Part shown: positions 26,920-35,416 of the stretch, piece after piece
Layout of the letters: every line of letters starts with the position of its first letter
Numbering within the stretch: position 1 is the stretch's first letter
DNA from: DASXRU01 sp036506395
GTDB taxonomy: Bacteria; Acidobacteriota; Blastocatellia; Pyrinomonadales; Pyrinomonadaceae
NCBI GenBank assembly: GCA_036506395.1
Contig: DASXRU010000135.1
Coordinates: forward strand, 41,319 to 105,318
Direction of reading: 5' to 3'
DNA: 64,000 bases
Position numbers and translations under genes: made by a program
The notes under the pieces: generated by a model
Seen by the model: only the letters and a program-made list of their open reading frames with translations
Database searches by the model: none
What the model was told of the DNA's origin: nothing

Positions 26920-28527
26920 ATGAAGAAAAGGTTATCTCTATCACAAAAGATTTCCCGATTGCAGGTTCGGCTTCATGATCCCGAATGGCGGCGGTATGGA
27001 GTGCTGCTGCTGGCAGGGAAGATGGTAGGCGTTGGCTTACTGCTGCTCGGGATCGTCGCCCTGTTCCCGGATTTGATCGGCTTCGGCAAGGTTTTTGCCG
27101 CCGATACGGAAGTGAAGGGCAATGACATTATTAATCCCCTGAATACAGTTTGGACCCTCGTCGCGGCGTTCCTGGTCTTTGGCATGCAGGTTGGCTTCAC
27201 CATGCTGGAGGCCGGCTTCTGTCGCTCGCGCGAGACCGTTAACGTCCTGATGGAATGCATCGTCGATACCTGTCTCTGCGGCATCCTCTTCTTCGCTTTT
27301 GGTTTCGCTTTCATGTTTAGCCATGGCAATGGATTTATCGGATACCACTGGTTTTTCCTGCAGGATGTGCCGGCTACTTACGAGGCCAGTGGCGTGGCTT
27401 TCCTGGCATTCTGGCTGTTCCAGTTTGCCTTTGCCGATACCTGCTCGACTATTACTTCCGGCGCCATGATCGGCCGCACCGGTTTTGTTGGCGACCTGCT
27501 CTACAGTTTCGCCGTCTCCGGCTTTATTTATCCAATCATTGGTCATTGGGCCTGGGGACCGGACGGATTTCTTGTGACTATGGGCAGTGCCGGAAACTTT
27601 CTGCCATCGCTGGGAATGAACTTCCACGATTTCGCCGGCTCTACGGTGGTACACACCATTGGCGGCTTCATTGCCTTAGCGGGGGCGATTGCTCTCGGGC
27701 CGCGTCTTGGTCGCAAGTTCAAGCGCGACGGGGGCGGCCCGATGATGCCGCATGATTTGACCATTGCCGCGGCCGGCGGACTGCTTCTCTGGTTTGGTTG
27801 GTACGGATTCAATCCCGGCAGCACGCTATCCGCGATGGATTTCGAAGGCATAGGTCGCGTCGCCACCAATACCACCCTCGCAGCGTGCGCCGCGGGTCTA
27901 ACTGCCCTGGTGTACACCTTCATCGCTACCAGGAAATGGGATGTTAGTTTCACAGTGAATGGATTCCTCGCCGGACTGGTTGCCATCACCTGTCCGTGCT
28001 ACTGGGTGAGTCCCGCTGGCGCTATCATGCTGGGTGGAGTTGCTGGAGTGCTGGTTGTCCTTGGTGTGGAATTGCTGGAATGGTTGCGCATTGATGATCC
28101 GATTGGGGCCGTGCCCGTACACGGTTTCTGTGGAATCTGGGGCACTCTATCGCTCGGCCTGTTTGCGTGTGGTAAATATGGTGCGACCGGACCAGTTACC
28201 CCGGACAACACCGTGCCGCTAACAGGTTTGTTGTACGGAGGCGGCGCCGCCGTGCTGAAGGCCCAGGTGATCGGCAGTTTGATCGTGACGGTGGCGACCT
28301 TTTCGGTGGCAATGGCGGTCATGTACCTGATTAAAGCTTTCGGTGTTCTCCGCGTCTCGGCTGAGGGTGAGGCATATGGCCTGGATTTGCACGAACACGG
28401 AATTTCGGCATATCCGGAATACGTTATCTCTGCGATGGGCAGACCAGCCGGAATGGTCCACAGGGAGATAGACAAATCCAGCGTAGAAGCTCCGGCCCAC
28501 TTTAGCGCAATTGAGCCAACGGTGTAA
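26920..28527 (+). CDS. amtB: Ammonium transporter AmtB
   Basis: Inner-membrane ammonium channel of the Amt/Rh family, blocked by unmodified PII. 535 residues with about eleven membrane segments after a longer than usual N-terminus: a basic cytosolic stretch, then a hydrophobic segment at about residues 25-60. The twin pore histidines appear in DFAGSTVVHTIGG and VPVHGFCGIWGTLS. The C-terminal tail has the conserved DLHEHGISAYPEYV. AAGGAG lies before the ATG. The gene ends the glnD-glnB-amtB unit and is followed by a strong terminator. Confidence 0.96.
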   Translation: MKKRLSLSQKISRLQVRLHDPEWRRYGVLLLAGKMVGVGLLLLGIVALFPDLIGFGKVFAADTEVKGNDIINPLNTVWTLVAAFLVFGMQVGFTMLEAGFCRSRETVNVLMECIVDTCLCGILFFAFGFAFMFSHGNGFIGYHWFFLQDVPATYEASGVAFLAFWLFQFAFADTCSTITSGAMIGRTGFVGDLLYSFAVSGFIYPIIGHWAWGPDGFLVTMGSAGNFLPSLGMNFHDFAGSTVVHTIGGFIALAGAIALGPRLGRKFKRDGGGPMMPHDLTIAAAGGLLLWFGWYGFNPGSTLSAMDFEGIGRVATNTTLAACAAGLTALVYTFIATRKWDVSFTVNGFLAGLVAITCPCYWVSPAGAIMLGGVAGVLVVLGVELLEWLRIDDPIGAVPVHGFCGIWGTLSLGLFACGKYGATGPVTPDNTVPLTGLLYGGGAAVLKAQVIGSLIVTVATFSVAMAVMYLIKAFGVLRVSAEGEAYGLDLHEHGISAYPEYVISAMGRPAGMVHREIDKSSVEAPAHFSAIEPTV

Positions 28528-28556
28528 TCAATTGATGGGGGGCTGGACTATCCCAA

Positions 28557-28596
28557 AGAGACCGCGCGGTTCAAAAGCGCGGTCTCTCTCTTTTTT
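28557..28596 (+). terminator. Intrinsic terminator after amtB
   Basis: A stem AGAGACCGCGC pairs with GCGCGGTCTCTC around a nine-base loop and is followed by six T. It ends the glnD-glnB-amtB unit about 30 bp after the amtB stop. Confidence 0.9.
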
Positions 28597-28665
28597 GCGG
28601 CAAGCCTTTGGAGTGCAGCGATCTGTCACCGCTTTGGCCGTGGCCATTTAAGGGGCACTCGTGCA

Positions 28666-28723
28666 GTTTAGAGTACAAGCTTCCGTGCTTCCGCAACCGT
28701 AACCTAAAGGTTGAACTCTAAAC
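28666..28723. repeat. Palindromic element with GTTTAGAGT ends
   Basis: A 58-bp imperfect inverted repeat that begins GTTTAGAGTACAAGC and ends TTGAACTCTAAAC. Its outer ends match the elements at 49698 and 57896, while the core differs. It lies between the amtB terminator and the LysR gene. Confidence 0.75.
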
Positions 28724-28805
28724 TTCTTGAGTGCATCGCCTTTCTTTATCTGTACCTAAAAGGCGGCTGTGTTAGTATCCGCTCCCGGAAGGTTGACTAC
28801 CAGCA

Positions 28806-29735
28806 ATGGAACTGACCCAACTCGAGTTTTTCCTGATGGTCGTTGAGGAGGGCAGCTTCTCGAAAGCGGCTGTTCGAGTATTCCGCACTCAGCCGGCGGT
28901 AAGCATCGCCATCAGGCGCCTCGAGGAAGAGATTGGCGCGCCGCTCTTTGACCGCTCGCAAAAAACACCAACTCTTACAGACGCCGGCGAGCTTGTCTAT
29001 GATTACGCGAAGCGAATCCTGTCATTGCGCGATCACGCGCAGAACGTAGTCTCTGAACTCCGTTCCCTGGAGCGTGGTCGCGTCCGGATTGGTGCCAACG
29101 AAAGCACGTCGCTCTATATCCTGCCGCATCTTATTCTTCAGTACCGAGAACAACATCCAAACGTAAAGCTTGAAATTTACCGGCACGTGTCCGAGCGTTT
29201 GCCGCGCGAGGTGCTGGACCGCAATGTGGATTTCGCTCTACTGGCTTTCGAGCCCGTTGACAGCGATCTCGAATCCTTCCCCATACTGAAAGACGAAACC
29301 GTGCTGATCATGAGTCCGGAGCACGTGCTGGCAAAACGTGAGTCGGTGAAAATCGAAGAACTCGGCAGGGAATCCTTCCTGGCCCATAACGTCAAAACTG
29401 CCTCGCGGCACAAGGTAATCGAGGCTTTCGCCCAGCACCATACTGCGCTGAACATCACGCTCGAACTGGCCACTATCGAAACTATTAAGCGCTTTGTTCA
29501 GCTCAAGATCGGTCTCGCTTTTGTCCCACGGATGTGCGTCGCCGAAGAGCTGGAACGCGGTACCATCGCCACCGTCCCGGTGCAGGGCCTGAGTTATTTC
29601 CGCACGCTCTGGGTCACACATCGCCGCCAGATCACGTTTTCACATGCCGCCGCAGCCTTTCTCAAAGTGCTGCGTCAGCAGGCCCCGCTGGAATCACCTG
29701 GGTTGCAGAGTAAGAATTCATCACGGCGCAAGTAA
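28806..29735 (+). CDS. LysR-family transcriptional regulator
   Basis: 309 residues. An N-terminal winged helix-turn-helix (residues 1-60: FLMVVEEGSFSKAAVRVF, TQPAVSIAIRRLEEEIG) precedes a periplasmic-binding-like effector domain. It lies 240 bp upstream of leuB in the same direction. A promoter with a palindrome lies between them, so it may control leuBCD in response to a branched-chain intermediate. The target is an inference from position. Confidence 0.88.
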   Translation: MELTQLEFFLMVVEEGSFSKAAVRVFRTQPAVSIAIRRLEEEIGAPLFDRSQKTPTLTDAGELVYDYAKRILSLRDHAQNVVSELRSLERGRVRIGANESTSLYILPHLILQYREQHPNVKLEIYRHVSERLPREVLDRNVDFALLAFEPVDSDLESFPILKDETVLIMSPEHVLAKRESVKIEELGRESFLAHNVKTASRHKVIEAFAQHHTALNITLELATIETIKRFVQLKIGLAFVPRMCVAEELERGTIATVPVQGLSYFRTLWVTHRRQITFSHAAAAFLKVLRQQAPLESPGLQSKNSSRRK

Positions 29736-29846
29736 ACCCTCTGAGAACAGGTTCCGGTCGATGAAATGTTCGGTAATCCCTGAAGTTTGTTAGCCAGCTC
29801 AGTTATCGAAACGGTGGTATTGCCTCATTAGCCAGACTTATCTTCT

Positions 29847-29891
29847 CATAAAAATTATGGGTTTGACTTAGCCCTGTGTTGTTCCTAGGAT
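29847..29891 (+). promoter_or_regulatory. Predicted leuB promoter with palindrome
   Basis: TTGACT (29863-29868) and TAGGAT (29886-29891) are spaced by 17 bp, a good sigma-70 fit. The palindrome CATAAAAATTATG (29847-29859) sits just upstream of the -35 box, where a LysR activator would bind. A short hairpin (AGACATT/AATGTCT) follows in the leader. Confidence 0.5.
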
Positions 29892-29978
29892 CAGACATTC
29901 TGGCGGTCTAATGTCTAACTGCAAGAAAACACATCTACGATCAGGACTTACGCTCTTACCAACATTTAACGGTGGTCA

Positions 29979-31088
29979 ATGAAGCTTAAGATCACAATTT
30001 TACCGGGCGACGGAATTGGCCCCGAGGTAACGGCTGAGGCGGTACGCGTTCTGGAGGTGGTAGCCGATCTCCATGGCCACAGCTTCGAGTTTGAAGAATG
30101 TTTGATCGGTGGCGCTGCGATTAATCAGACCGGCACGCCTCTTCCGATTGCCACCATCGGCGCTTGTGTTACGAGTGATGCTGTGTTGCTTGGTGCGGTC
30201 GGGGCTCCCGAATACGACAGGCTGACGCCAGACCTGAGGCCCGAGGCAGGTTTGCTGGCGCTGCGGAGCGGGCTCGGTGCTTTCGCGAATCTGCGCCCTA
30301 TCGTCGCCTACGAGGCCATCAGCGATTGTTCGCCCCTGCGGGCGGAAATCGTCCGCGGCGCAGACGTTCTGATCGTGCGCGAACTTCTCGGTGGCCTTTA
30401 TTTTGGTCAGCCTCGCGGTATCATCTCTGAGGGTGGCACCGCCGGCGCTTTCAACACAATGCGCTACTCGGTCACCGAAATCGAACGCATCGCTCACGTC
30501 GCCTTCACTGCCGCGCAGGCACGGCGGCAGAAAGTAACTTCGGTTGATAAGGCCAATGTTCTTGAAACCTCGCAACTGTGGCGCAAAGTCGTGACGAATG
30601 TGGCCGGCGGATATCCGAGCGTGACGCTGGAGCATCTTTATGTCGACGCGTGCGCCATGCACTTAATAATGAATCCGCTCAGGTTTGATGTGCTGTTGAC
30701 GGAGAATCTTTTCGGCGACATCCTTTCGGACGAGGCCGCTGTGATTACGGGCTCGTTGGGTATGCTCGCCTCTGCCAGTATTGGCGGCGTAGTCGGATTG
30801 TATGAGCCGGTGCACGGTTCAGCACCAGACATTGCCGGACAAGGACTGGCGAATCCGCTCGGCGCGATCGCTTCGGCCGCATTGCTACTGCGCCACGCGG
30901 CTAACCTCGAACAGGAATCAAAAGAGGTAGGGGCCGCCATCCGCACAGTACTCGACGCCGGTTACCGCACCCCCGATCTCGATCGCGGAACTGGTAAGCG
31001 CGTCGTGAAAACTTCTGAAATGGGTTCGCTGGTAGTCGAGGCATTTTCGAATATAGCTAACAAGCGGCAAGCTTATCACGCAGTTTGA
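29979..31088 (+). CDS. leuB: 3-isopropylmalate dehydrogenase
   Basis: NAD+-dependent oxidative decarboxylation in leucine synthesis, and of methylmalate in the citramalate route. 369 residues. Motifs are LPGDGIGPEVTAEAVRVL, RELLGGLYFGQPRG, DKANVLETS, LTENLFGDILSDEAAVITGSLG and EPVHGSAPDIAGQGLANP. A GGTGG lies before the ATG. leuC follows after a spacer filled with heptamer repeats. Assignment is firm. Confidence 0.97.
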   Translation: MKLKITILPGDGIGPEVTAEAVRVLEVVADLHGHSFEFEECLIGGAAINQTGTPLPIATIGACVTSDAVLLGAVGAPEYDRLTPDLRPEAGLLALRSGLGAFANLRPIVAYEAISDCSPLRAEIVRGADVLIVRELLGGLYFGQPRGIISEGGTAGAFNTMRYSVTEIERIAHVAFTAAQARRQKVTSVDKANVLETSQLWRKVVTNVAGGYPSVTLEHLYVDACAMHLIMNPLRFDVLLTENLFGDILSDEAAVITGSLGMLASASIGGVVGLYEPVHGSAPDIAGQGLANPLGAIASAALLLRHAANLEQESKEVGAAIRTVLDAGYRTPDLDRGTGKRVVKTSEMGSLVVEAFSNIANKRQAYHAV

Positions 31089-31093
31089 AGGCC

Positions 31094-31220
31094 GAGGTCA
31101 GAGGTCAGAGGTCAGAGGTCAGTGACGACGTTGTCTAACATCCAGCATCTGATATATAGCATCTGATTTTCTCTGACGTTTGAACATCTGACTTCTGACC
31201 TCTGACTTCTGACCTCTGAT
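31094..31220. repeat. Inverted heptamer arrays, leuB-leuC spacer
   Basis: The left arm (31094-31122) is four perfect GAGGTCA units. The right arm (31186-31220) is five units of the reverse-complement type CTCTGAC/TTCTGAC. They flank a 63-bp loop. The right arm ends four bases before the leuC ATG, replacing a normal Shine-Dalgarno region. Confidence 0.85.
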
Positions 31221-31224
31221 TTTT

Positions 31225-32646
31225 ATGTCACGCACACTCTTCGACAAGCTCTGGAGCGACCACGTGGTTTGCGAGCCACCCGGCCAACCCGCGCTCCTCT
31301 ACATTGACCTGCATCTGGTCCATGAGGTTACGTCCCCACAGGCGTTCGACGGTCTGCGGGCCGCCGGCCGGCGCGTTAGACGTCCCGAATTGACGGTAGC
31401 GACGGCGGATCACAACGTACCTACGACCGATCGAAGTTTGCCGATAACCGATGAAATCGCAGCCCGCCAAATTGCGGCGTTGCGGCGCAACTGTGCTGAA
31501 TTCAGCATTCCTTTCTTTGATCTGGATTCCAGGGAGCAAGGAATTGTCCACGTTATTGGTCCGGAGTTGGGATTGACTCAGCCTGGGATGACCATAGTTT
31601 GTGGTGACAGCCATACCAGTACCCATGGTGCGTTTGGCTCGCTGGCGTTTGGCATCGGCACTTCGGAAGTCGAGCACGTCCTCGCCACGCAGTGTTTGCC
31701 GCAACAAAGGCCGCGCACGATGCAGATCCATACGGTCGGCGACCTGTCCGAAGGTGTCACTGCCAAGGACCTCGCGCTCGCGATTATTGGACAGGTTGGG
31801 ACGGACGGGGCGACGGGACACGTAATCGAATACACAGGCGAGCCAGTTCGCGCACTCTCGATGGAAGCTCGCATGACGCTTTGCAATATGAGCATCGAAG
31901 CCGGGGCGCGAGCGGGGATGGTTGCACCAGATGAAAAGACCTTTTCGTATCTTGAAGGCAGACGCTTTGCACCACGGAACACCAAAGGAAAGGCAGCATG
32001 GAATGATGCTGTCGCTTACTGGCGGACGCTGCCCACGGATGCGGACGCGCGGTACGATCTTACAGTCGAAATTGACGTGGATGACCTGGCGCCTTATGTC
32101 ACGTGGGGCACGAGTCCGGGCCACGTCGTTCCTGTGACAGGTTCCGTTCCTAATCCAAGCGAGACAGGAACAGAAAGTGATCGCCGGGCCACTGAGCGCA
32201 TGCTTGAGTACATGGCCTTAACGCCGGGCACACAAATTGAAGACATTCCCATTACGCGTGTATTCATCGGCTCGTGCACTAATGCCCGCATTGAAGACTT
32301 GCGTGCATCGGCCAGGATAGTGCGCGGGTACACAATTAATCCTTCCGTTCACGCGATGGTCGTCCCGGGATCGCAGACGGTCAAGCGGGCTGCCGAGGCC
32401 GAAGGCCTCGACCGCATATTTATCAAAGCGGGCTTTGAGTGGCGCGAGGCGGGCTGCTCAATGTGCCTGGGAATGAATCCTGACATCCTGCAACCGGGCG
32501 AGCGCTGTGCCTCAACGAGCAACCGAAACTTTGAGGGACGGCAAGGTCGAGGCGGGCGAACGCATCTCGTCAGCCCCATCATGGCGGCGGCGGCAGCTAT
32601 CAAGGGACATTTTACTGACGTACGCAGGTGGGAATTTAGATCTTAG
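31225..32646 (+). CDS. leuC: 3-isopropylmalate dehydratase large subunit
   Basis: Aconitase-type 4Fe-4S subunit that isomerises 2-isopropylmalate, and citramalate in the CimA route. 473 residues. Motifs include DHNVPTTDRSLP, VCGDSHTSTHGAFGSLAFGIGTSEVEHVLATQ, and the cluster cysteines in GSCTNARIEDL and CSMCLGMNPD. No purine-rich ribosome binding site is visible, because the heptamer array reaches the start. leuD follows after 71 bp. Confidence 0.96.
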   Translation: MSRTLFDKLWSDHVVCEPPGQPALLYIDLHLVHEVTSPQAFDGLRAAGRRVRRPELTVATADHNVPTTDRSLPITDEIAARQIAALRRNCAEFSIPFFDLDSREQGIVHVIGPELGLTQPGMTIVCGDSHTSTHGAFGSLAFGIGTSEVEHVLATQCLPQQRPRTMQIHTVGDLSEGVTAKDLALAIIGQVGTDGATGHVIEYTGEPVRALSMEARMTLCNMSIEAGARAGMVAPDEKTFSYLEGRRFAPRNTKGKAAWNDAVAYWRTLPTDADARYDLTVEIDVDDLAPYVTWGTSPGHVVPVTGSVPNPSETGTESDRRATERMLEYMALTPGTQIEDIPITRVFIGSCTNARIEDLRASARIVRGYTINPSVHAMVVPGSQTVKRAAEAEGLDRIFIKAGFEWREAGCSMCLGMNPDILQPGERCASTSNRNFEGRQGRGGRTHLVSPIMAAAAAIKGHFTDVRRWEFRS

Positions 32647-32649
32647 TGA

Positions 32650-32702
32650 GTTGTCCGTTGTCAGTGGTCAGTTGTTCGTGACGCTACGACTGATCACTGA
32701 CC
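32650..32702. repeat. Short inverted heptamer arrays, leuC-leuD spacer
   Basis: The left arm carries GTTGTCC, GTTGTCA and GTGGTCA units (32650-32683). The right arm (32689-32702), ACTGATCACTGACC, is the near reverse complement, with one mismatch. It occupies most of the leuC-leuD gap. Confidence 0.6.
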
Positions 32703-32717
32703 TACCACCACAATCTT

Positions 32718-33323
32718 ATGAAACCTTTTCGTATTCACACGGGAATCGTTGCTCCCCTCGACCGGCCCAACGTCGATACGGACCAAATCATTCCGAAGCA
32801 GTTTTTGAAACGCGTCGAGCGCACAGGCTTCGGCCAGTTTCTGTTCTACAACTGGCGTTTTACGGCGAATGGGGAACCGGATGATTCCTTTGTCCTGAAC
32901 TCGACCGACTACCAGGGCGCGACTGTCCTGGTCACAGGAAAGAACTTTGGCTGCGGGTCGTCGCGCGAGCACGCACCCTGGGCCCTCCTGGATTACGGCT
33001 TTCGTGCGGTAATCGCACCTTCGTTTGCAGATATATTTGCGAATAACTGTCGAAAGAATGGCATTCTTCCAGTCGTACTCGCGGACGCTGAGGTCGCGGA
33101 ATTGTTCCGCCGCACGAATGATGAGCCGGGCTATCACGTAACCGTCGATCTGGAGCGTGGCGTAGTGGAGGATGATCGGGGCTTCTCTGCTTCTTTTGTA
33201 ATTGATGATTTCCATCGCCACTGCCTCATGGAAGGCCTCGACGATATTGCTCTGACGCAGCAATACGAACCCCAAATTGCCGCGTATGAGGCGCGACGCG
33301 GGGCGTGGCGAGAACCGCAATAA
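32718..33323 (+). CDS. leuD: 3-isopropylmalate dehydratase small subunit
   Basis: Swivel-domain subunit that completes isopropylmalate isomerase with LeuC. 201 residues. It has the N-terminal RPNVDTDQIIPKQFLK and GKNFGCGSSREHAPWAL motifs, then ANNCRKNGILPV. It ends the leuBCD run; a sigma-54-type activator follows 200 bp later. Confidence 0.97.
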   Translation: MKPFRIHTGIVAPLDRPNVDTDQIIPKQFLKRVERTGFGQFLFYNWRFTANGEPDDSFVLNSTDYQGATVLVTGKNFGCGSSREHAPWALLDYGFRAVIAPSFADIFANNCRKNGILPVVLADAEVAELFRRTNDEPGYHVTVDLERGVVEDDRGFSASFVIDDFHRHCLMEGLDDIALTQQYEPQIAAYEARRGAWREPQ

Positions 33324-33529
33324 TGTCGAAAACAAACAGCAGCATGAGCGTTATTGGCACGAATTGGCAGCGCTGTTTAGATAGCGCACTTGTGCGCCGC
33401 GCCCGCAGGCGGATAAGTCCGTATTTCAAACGGCTGCTTCTTGCCAATCATCGCGATGGCTTGTGTATTTGAAAGGACGGTATTACAACAATTTCTCAAT
33501 CAGGCAATACAATTTATGAGAGGGGTGCG

Positions 33530-35104
33530 ATGGCTTCATCGCCCATTTCTGCTGCTAAGAACATGACACCTCGGCAAGCCGAAGCGAGAAAGCTGGCGAC
33601 ATTTCTCGAAACGGGACAAATGTTGGCCGGCACTTTCGAACTCAAAGAGGCGATGTCTCGCGTCCTGGCAACACTGGGCCGCCATCACGGCATGATTCGT
33701 GGCGCAGTGATGTTGCTTGCTGAAGATACGAATGAATTGCGCATTGTCGCCTCTCATGGCCTCGACGAAGACGGAGCCCGCCGGGTCAAATATCAAATTG
33801 GTGAAGGGATTACCGGGCGCGTCGCCCAGACGGGCAAACCGGTGGTCGTTCCCCAAATTAGTCGTGAGCCCTTGTTTCTGGATCGTTTAGGGGCACGCAA
33901 AAAGATCCTGAAAACTCAGGAGCTGAGTTTTATCTGTGTCCCGGTCCTCATCAACCGCAAACCGGTCGGCGTGCTCAGCGTCGATCTGAAATACAAAGCC
34001 GACCGTGACTACGAACGCGCCACCAATTTCCTGGCGATCATTGCAACCATGATCGCCCAGGCGATCAAGGTCGGGCATTTGCTCGAAGCAGACAAACAGC
34101 GTCTGGTGGACGAAAACACGCACCTTAAGCAGGAATTGCGCGAGCGCTACGACTTCAGTCACATCATCGGTAACTCAGGTCCTCTTCGTCAGGTCTATGA
34201 GCAGGTGACGCAGGTTGCACGCACGAATACGACCGTACTCCTGCGCGGCGAATCGGGCACAGGCAAGGAGTTGATAGCGCACGCCATTCACTACAACTCT
34301 TTACGTTCGGCCAAGCCATTCATCAAAGTTAGTTGCGCGGCTCTGCCTGAAACTTTGATCGAATCCGAGTTGTTTGGGTACGAGAAGGGCGCTTTTACCG
34401 GCGCTCAAGGACGCAAGAAGGGCCGCTTTGAACTGGCAGAGGGTGGCACGCTCTTTCTTGATGAGGTTGGCGACCTGAACATGTCGACGCAGATTAAGCT
34501 GCTGCGCGTCCTGCAAGAGAGAGAATTTGAACGGCTGGGCGGCACGGAAACGATAAAGGCCAACGTCCGCCTCGTCGCCGCAACCAACAAAGATATGGAG
34601 CGGGCAATTGTCGAAGGTGCTTTTCGGGAAGACTTATATTATCGCCTCAACGTCTTCGCCATCTTCATGCCTCCCTTGCGTGACCGCAAATCAGACGTGC
34701 TGCTGCTGGCCGATCACTTTCTTGAAAAGTTCGCGCGGGAACATCACAAAAGCATCAAGCGCATCTCAACTCCGGCTATCGACATGCTGGCCAGTTATCA
34801 TTGGCCCGGCAATGTTCGTGAACTGGAAAACATCATCGAGCGAGCGGTGCTGGTTTGTGAGACTAACGTTATTCACGGACATCACCTGCCGCCCACGCTG
34901 CAAACGGCAGAAGGCTCAGGCACCGTGACGCGGCTCTCGCTCGAATCAACCGTCGAGGCCTTTGAGCGAGACATCATTATGGACGCGCTGAAAACAACGC
35001 GGGGCAGCCGTAAGCGGGCAGCGAAATTGTTGGACACCACGGAAAGAATCATCGGCTATAAAGTTAAGAAGTACAGGATCGACTGCGACCGCTTCAATAC
35101 TTAG
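33530..35104 (+). CDS. Sigma-54-dependent activator with GAF domain
   Basis: 524 residues. A GAF sensor occupies about residues 25-185, a linker helix follows, and then an AAA+ domain with Walker A GESGTGKE (240-247), GAFTGA (287-292, the sigma-54 contact), and Walker B TLFLDEVGDL. A Fis-type helix-turn-helix lies at the end. The layout and the C-terminal RIIGYKVKKYRIDC resemble NifA/VnfA-type activators. No nif genes are present, so nitrogen-fixation control cannot be claimed. Its place among nitrogen and leucine genes suggests a metabolic target. GAGAGGGG precedes the ATG. Confidence 0.9.
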   Translation: MASSPISAAKNMTPRQAEARKLATFLETGQMLAGTFELKEAMSRVLATLGRHHGMIRGAVMLLAEDTNELRIVASHGLDEDGARRVKYQIGEGITGRVAQTGKPVVVPQISREPLFLDRLGARKKILKTQELSFICVPVLINRKPVGVLSVDLKYKADRDYERATNFLAIIATMIAQAIKVGHLLEADKQRLVDENTHLKQELRERYDFSHIIGNSGPLRQVYEQVTQVARTNTTVLLRGESGTGKELIAHAIHYNSLRSAKPFIKVSCAALPETLIESELFGYEKGAFTGAQGRKKGRFELAEGGTLFLDEVGDLNMSTQIKLLRVLQEREFERLGGTETIKANVRLVAATNKDMERAIVEGAFREDLYYRLNVFAIFMPPLRDRKSDVLLLADHFLEKFAREHHKSIKRISTPAIDMLASYHWPGNVRELENIIERAVLVCETNVIHGHHLPPTLQTAEGSGTVTRLSLESTVEAFERDIIMDALKTTRGSRKRAAKLLDTTERIIGYKVKKYRIDCDRFNT

Positions 35105-35190
35105 CCGCGCACGTGTTTAGTTCAACTACTGTTCCTACTACCCGTCAATTCTCTACGGCTCGGCTTTGCACGGTAACGTGCTTCGGTTCC

Positions 35191-35398
35191 AGTCCGCGCT
35201 AGCGGACGGCTGACAATAGCCCAGCGATTCATCGCTGGGACGAGAGCAAGTTTCGCGACGAAGTCCGTGAAACGGACGACTGAAGGGTCGATGTCCAGCT
35301 GCGACCTTCAGCCGTCTGCTTCGCGGACTAGATTTTCTTTGCTCCCCACCTGGCAGTGAACTGCCGGGCTATTGTCAGCCGTCCGCCCTCGCGGACTG
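35191..35398. repeat. Nested palindromic element before ppc
   Basis: Outer arms (35191-35222 and 35366-35398) contain GCGGACGGCTGACAATAGCC and its reverse complement. Inside is a second pair built on CCGTGAAACGGACGACTGAAGG and CCTTCAGCCGTCTGCTTCGCGG type sequences, plus small hairpins (CCCAGCGATTCATCGCTGGG). It fills the sigma-54 activator to ppc gap and would be copied into the ppc leader. Confidence 0.75.
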
Positions 35399-35416
35399 AA
35401 TCTTTGGTGATCTCCA

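Noticed and set aside
33354..33370. Possible sigma-54 promoter (TTGGCAC...GGCA) before the activator gene
   Set aside because: The GG and GC elements are separated by nine instead of ten bases and the -12 part is poor.
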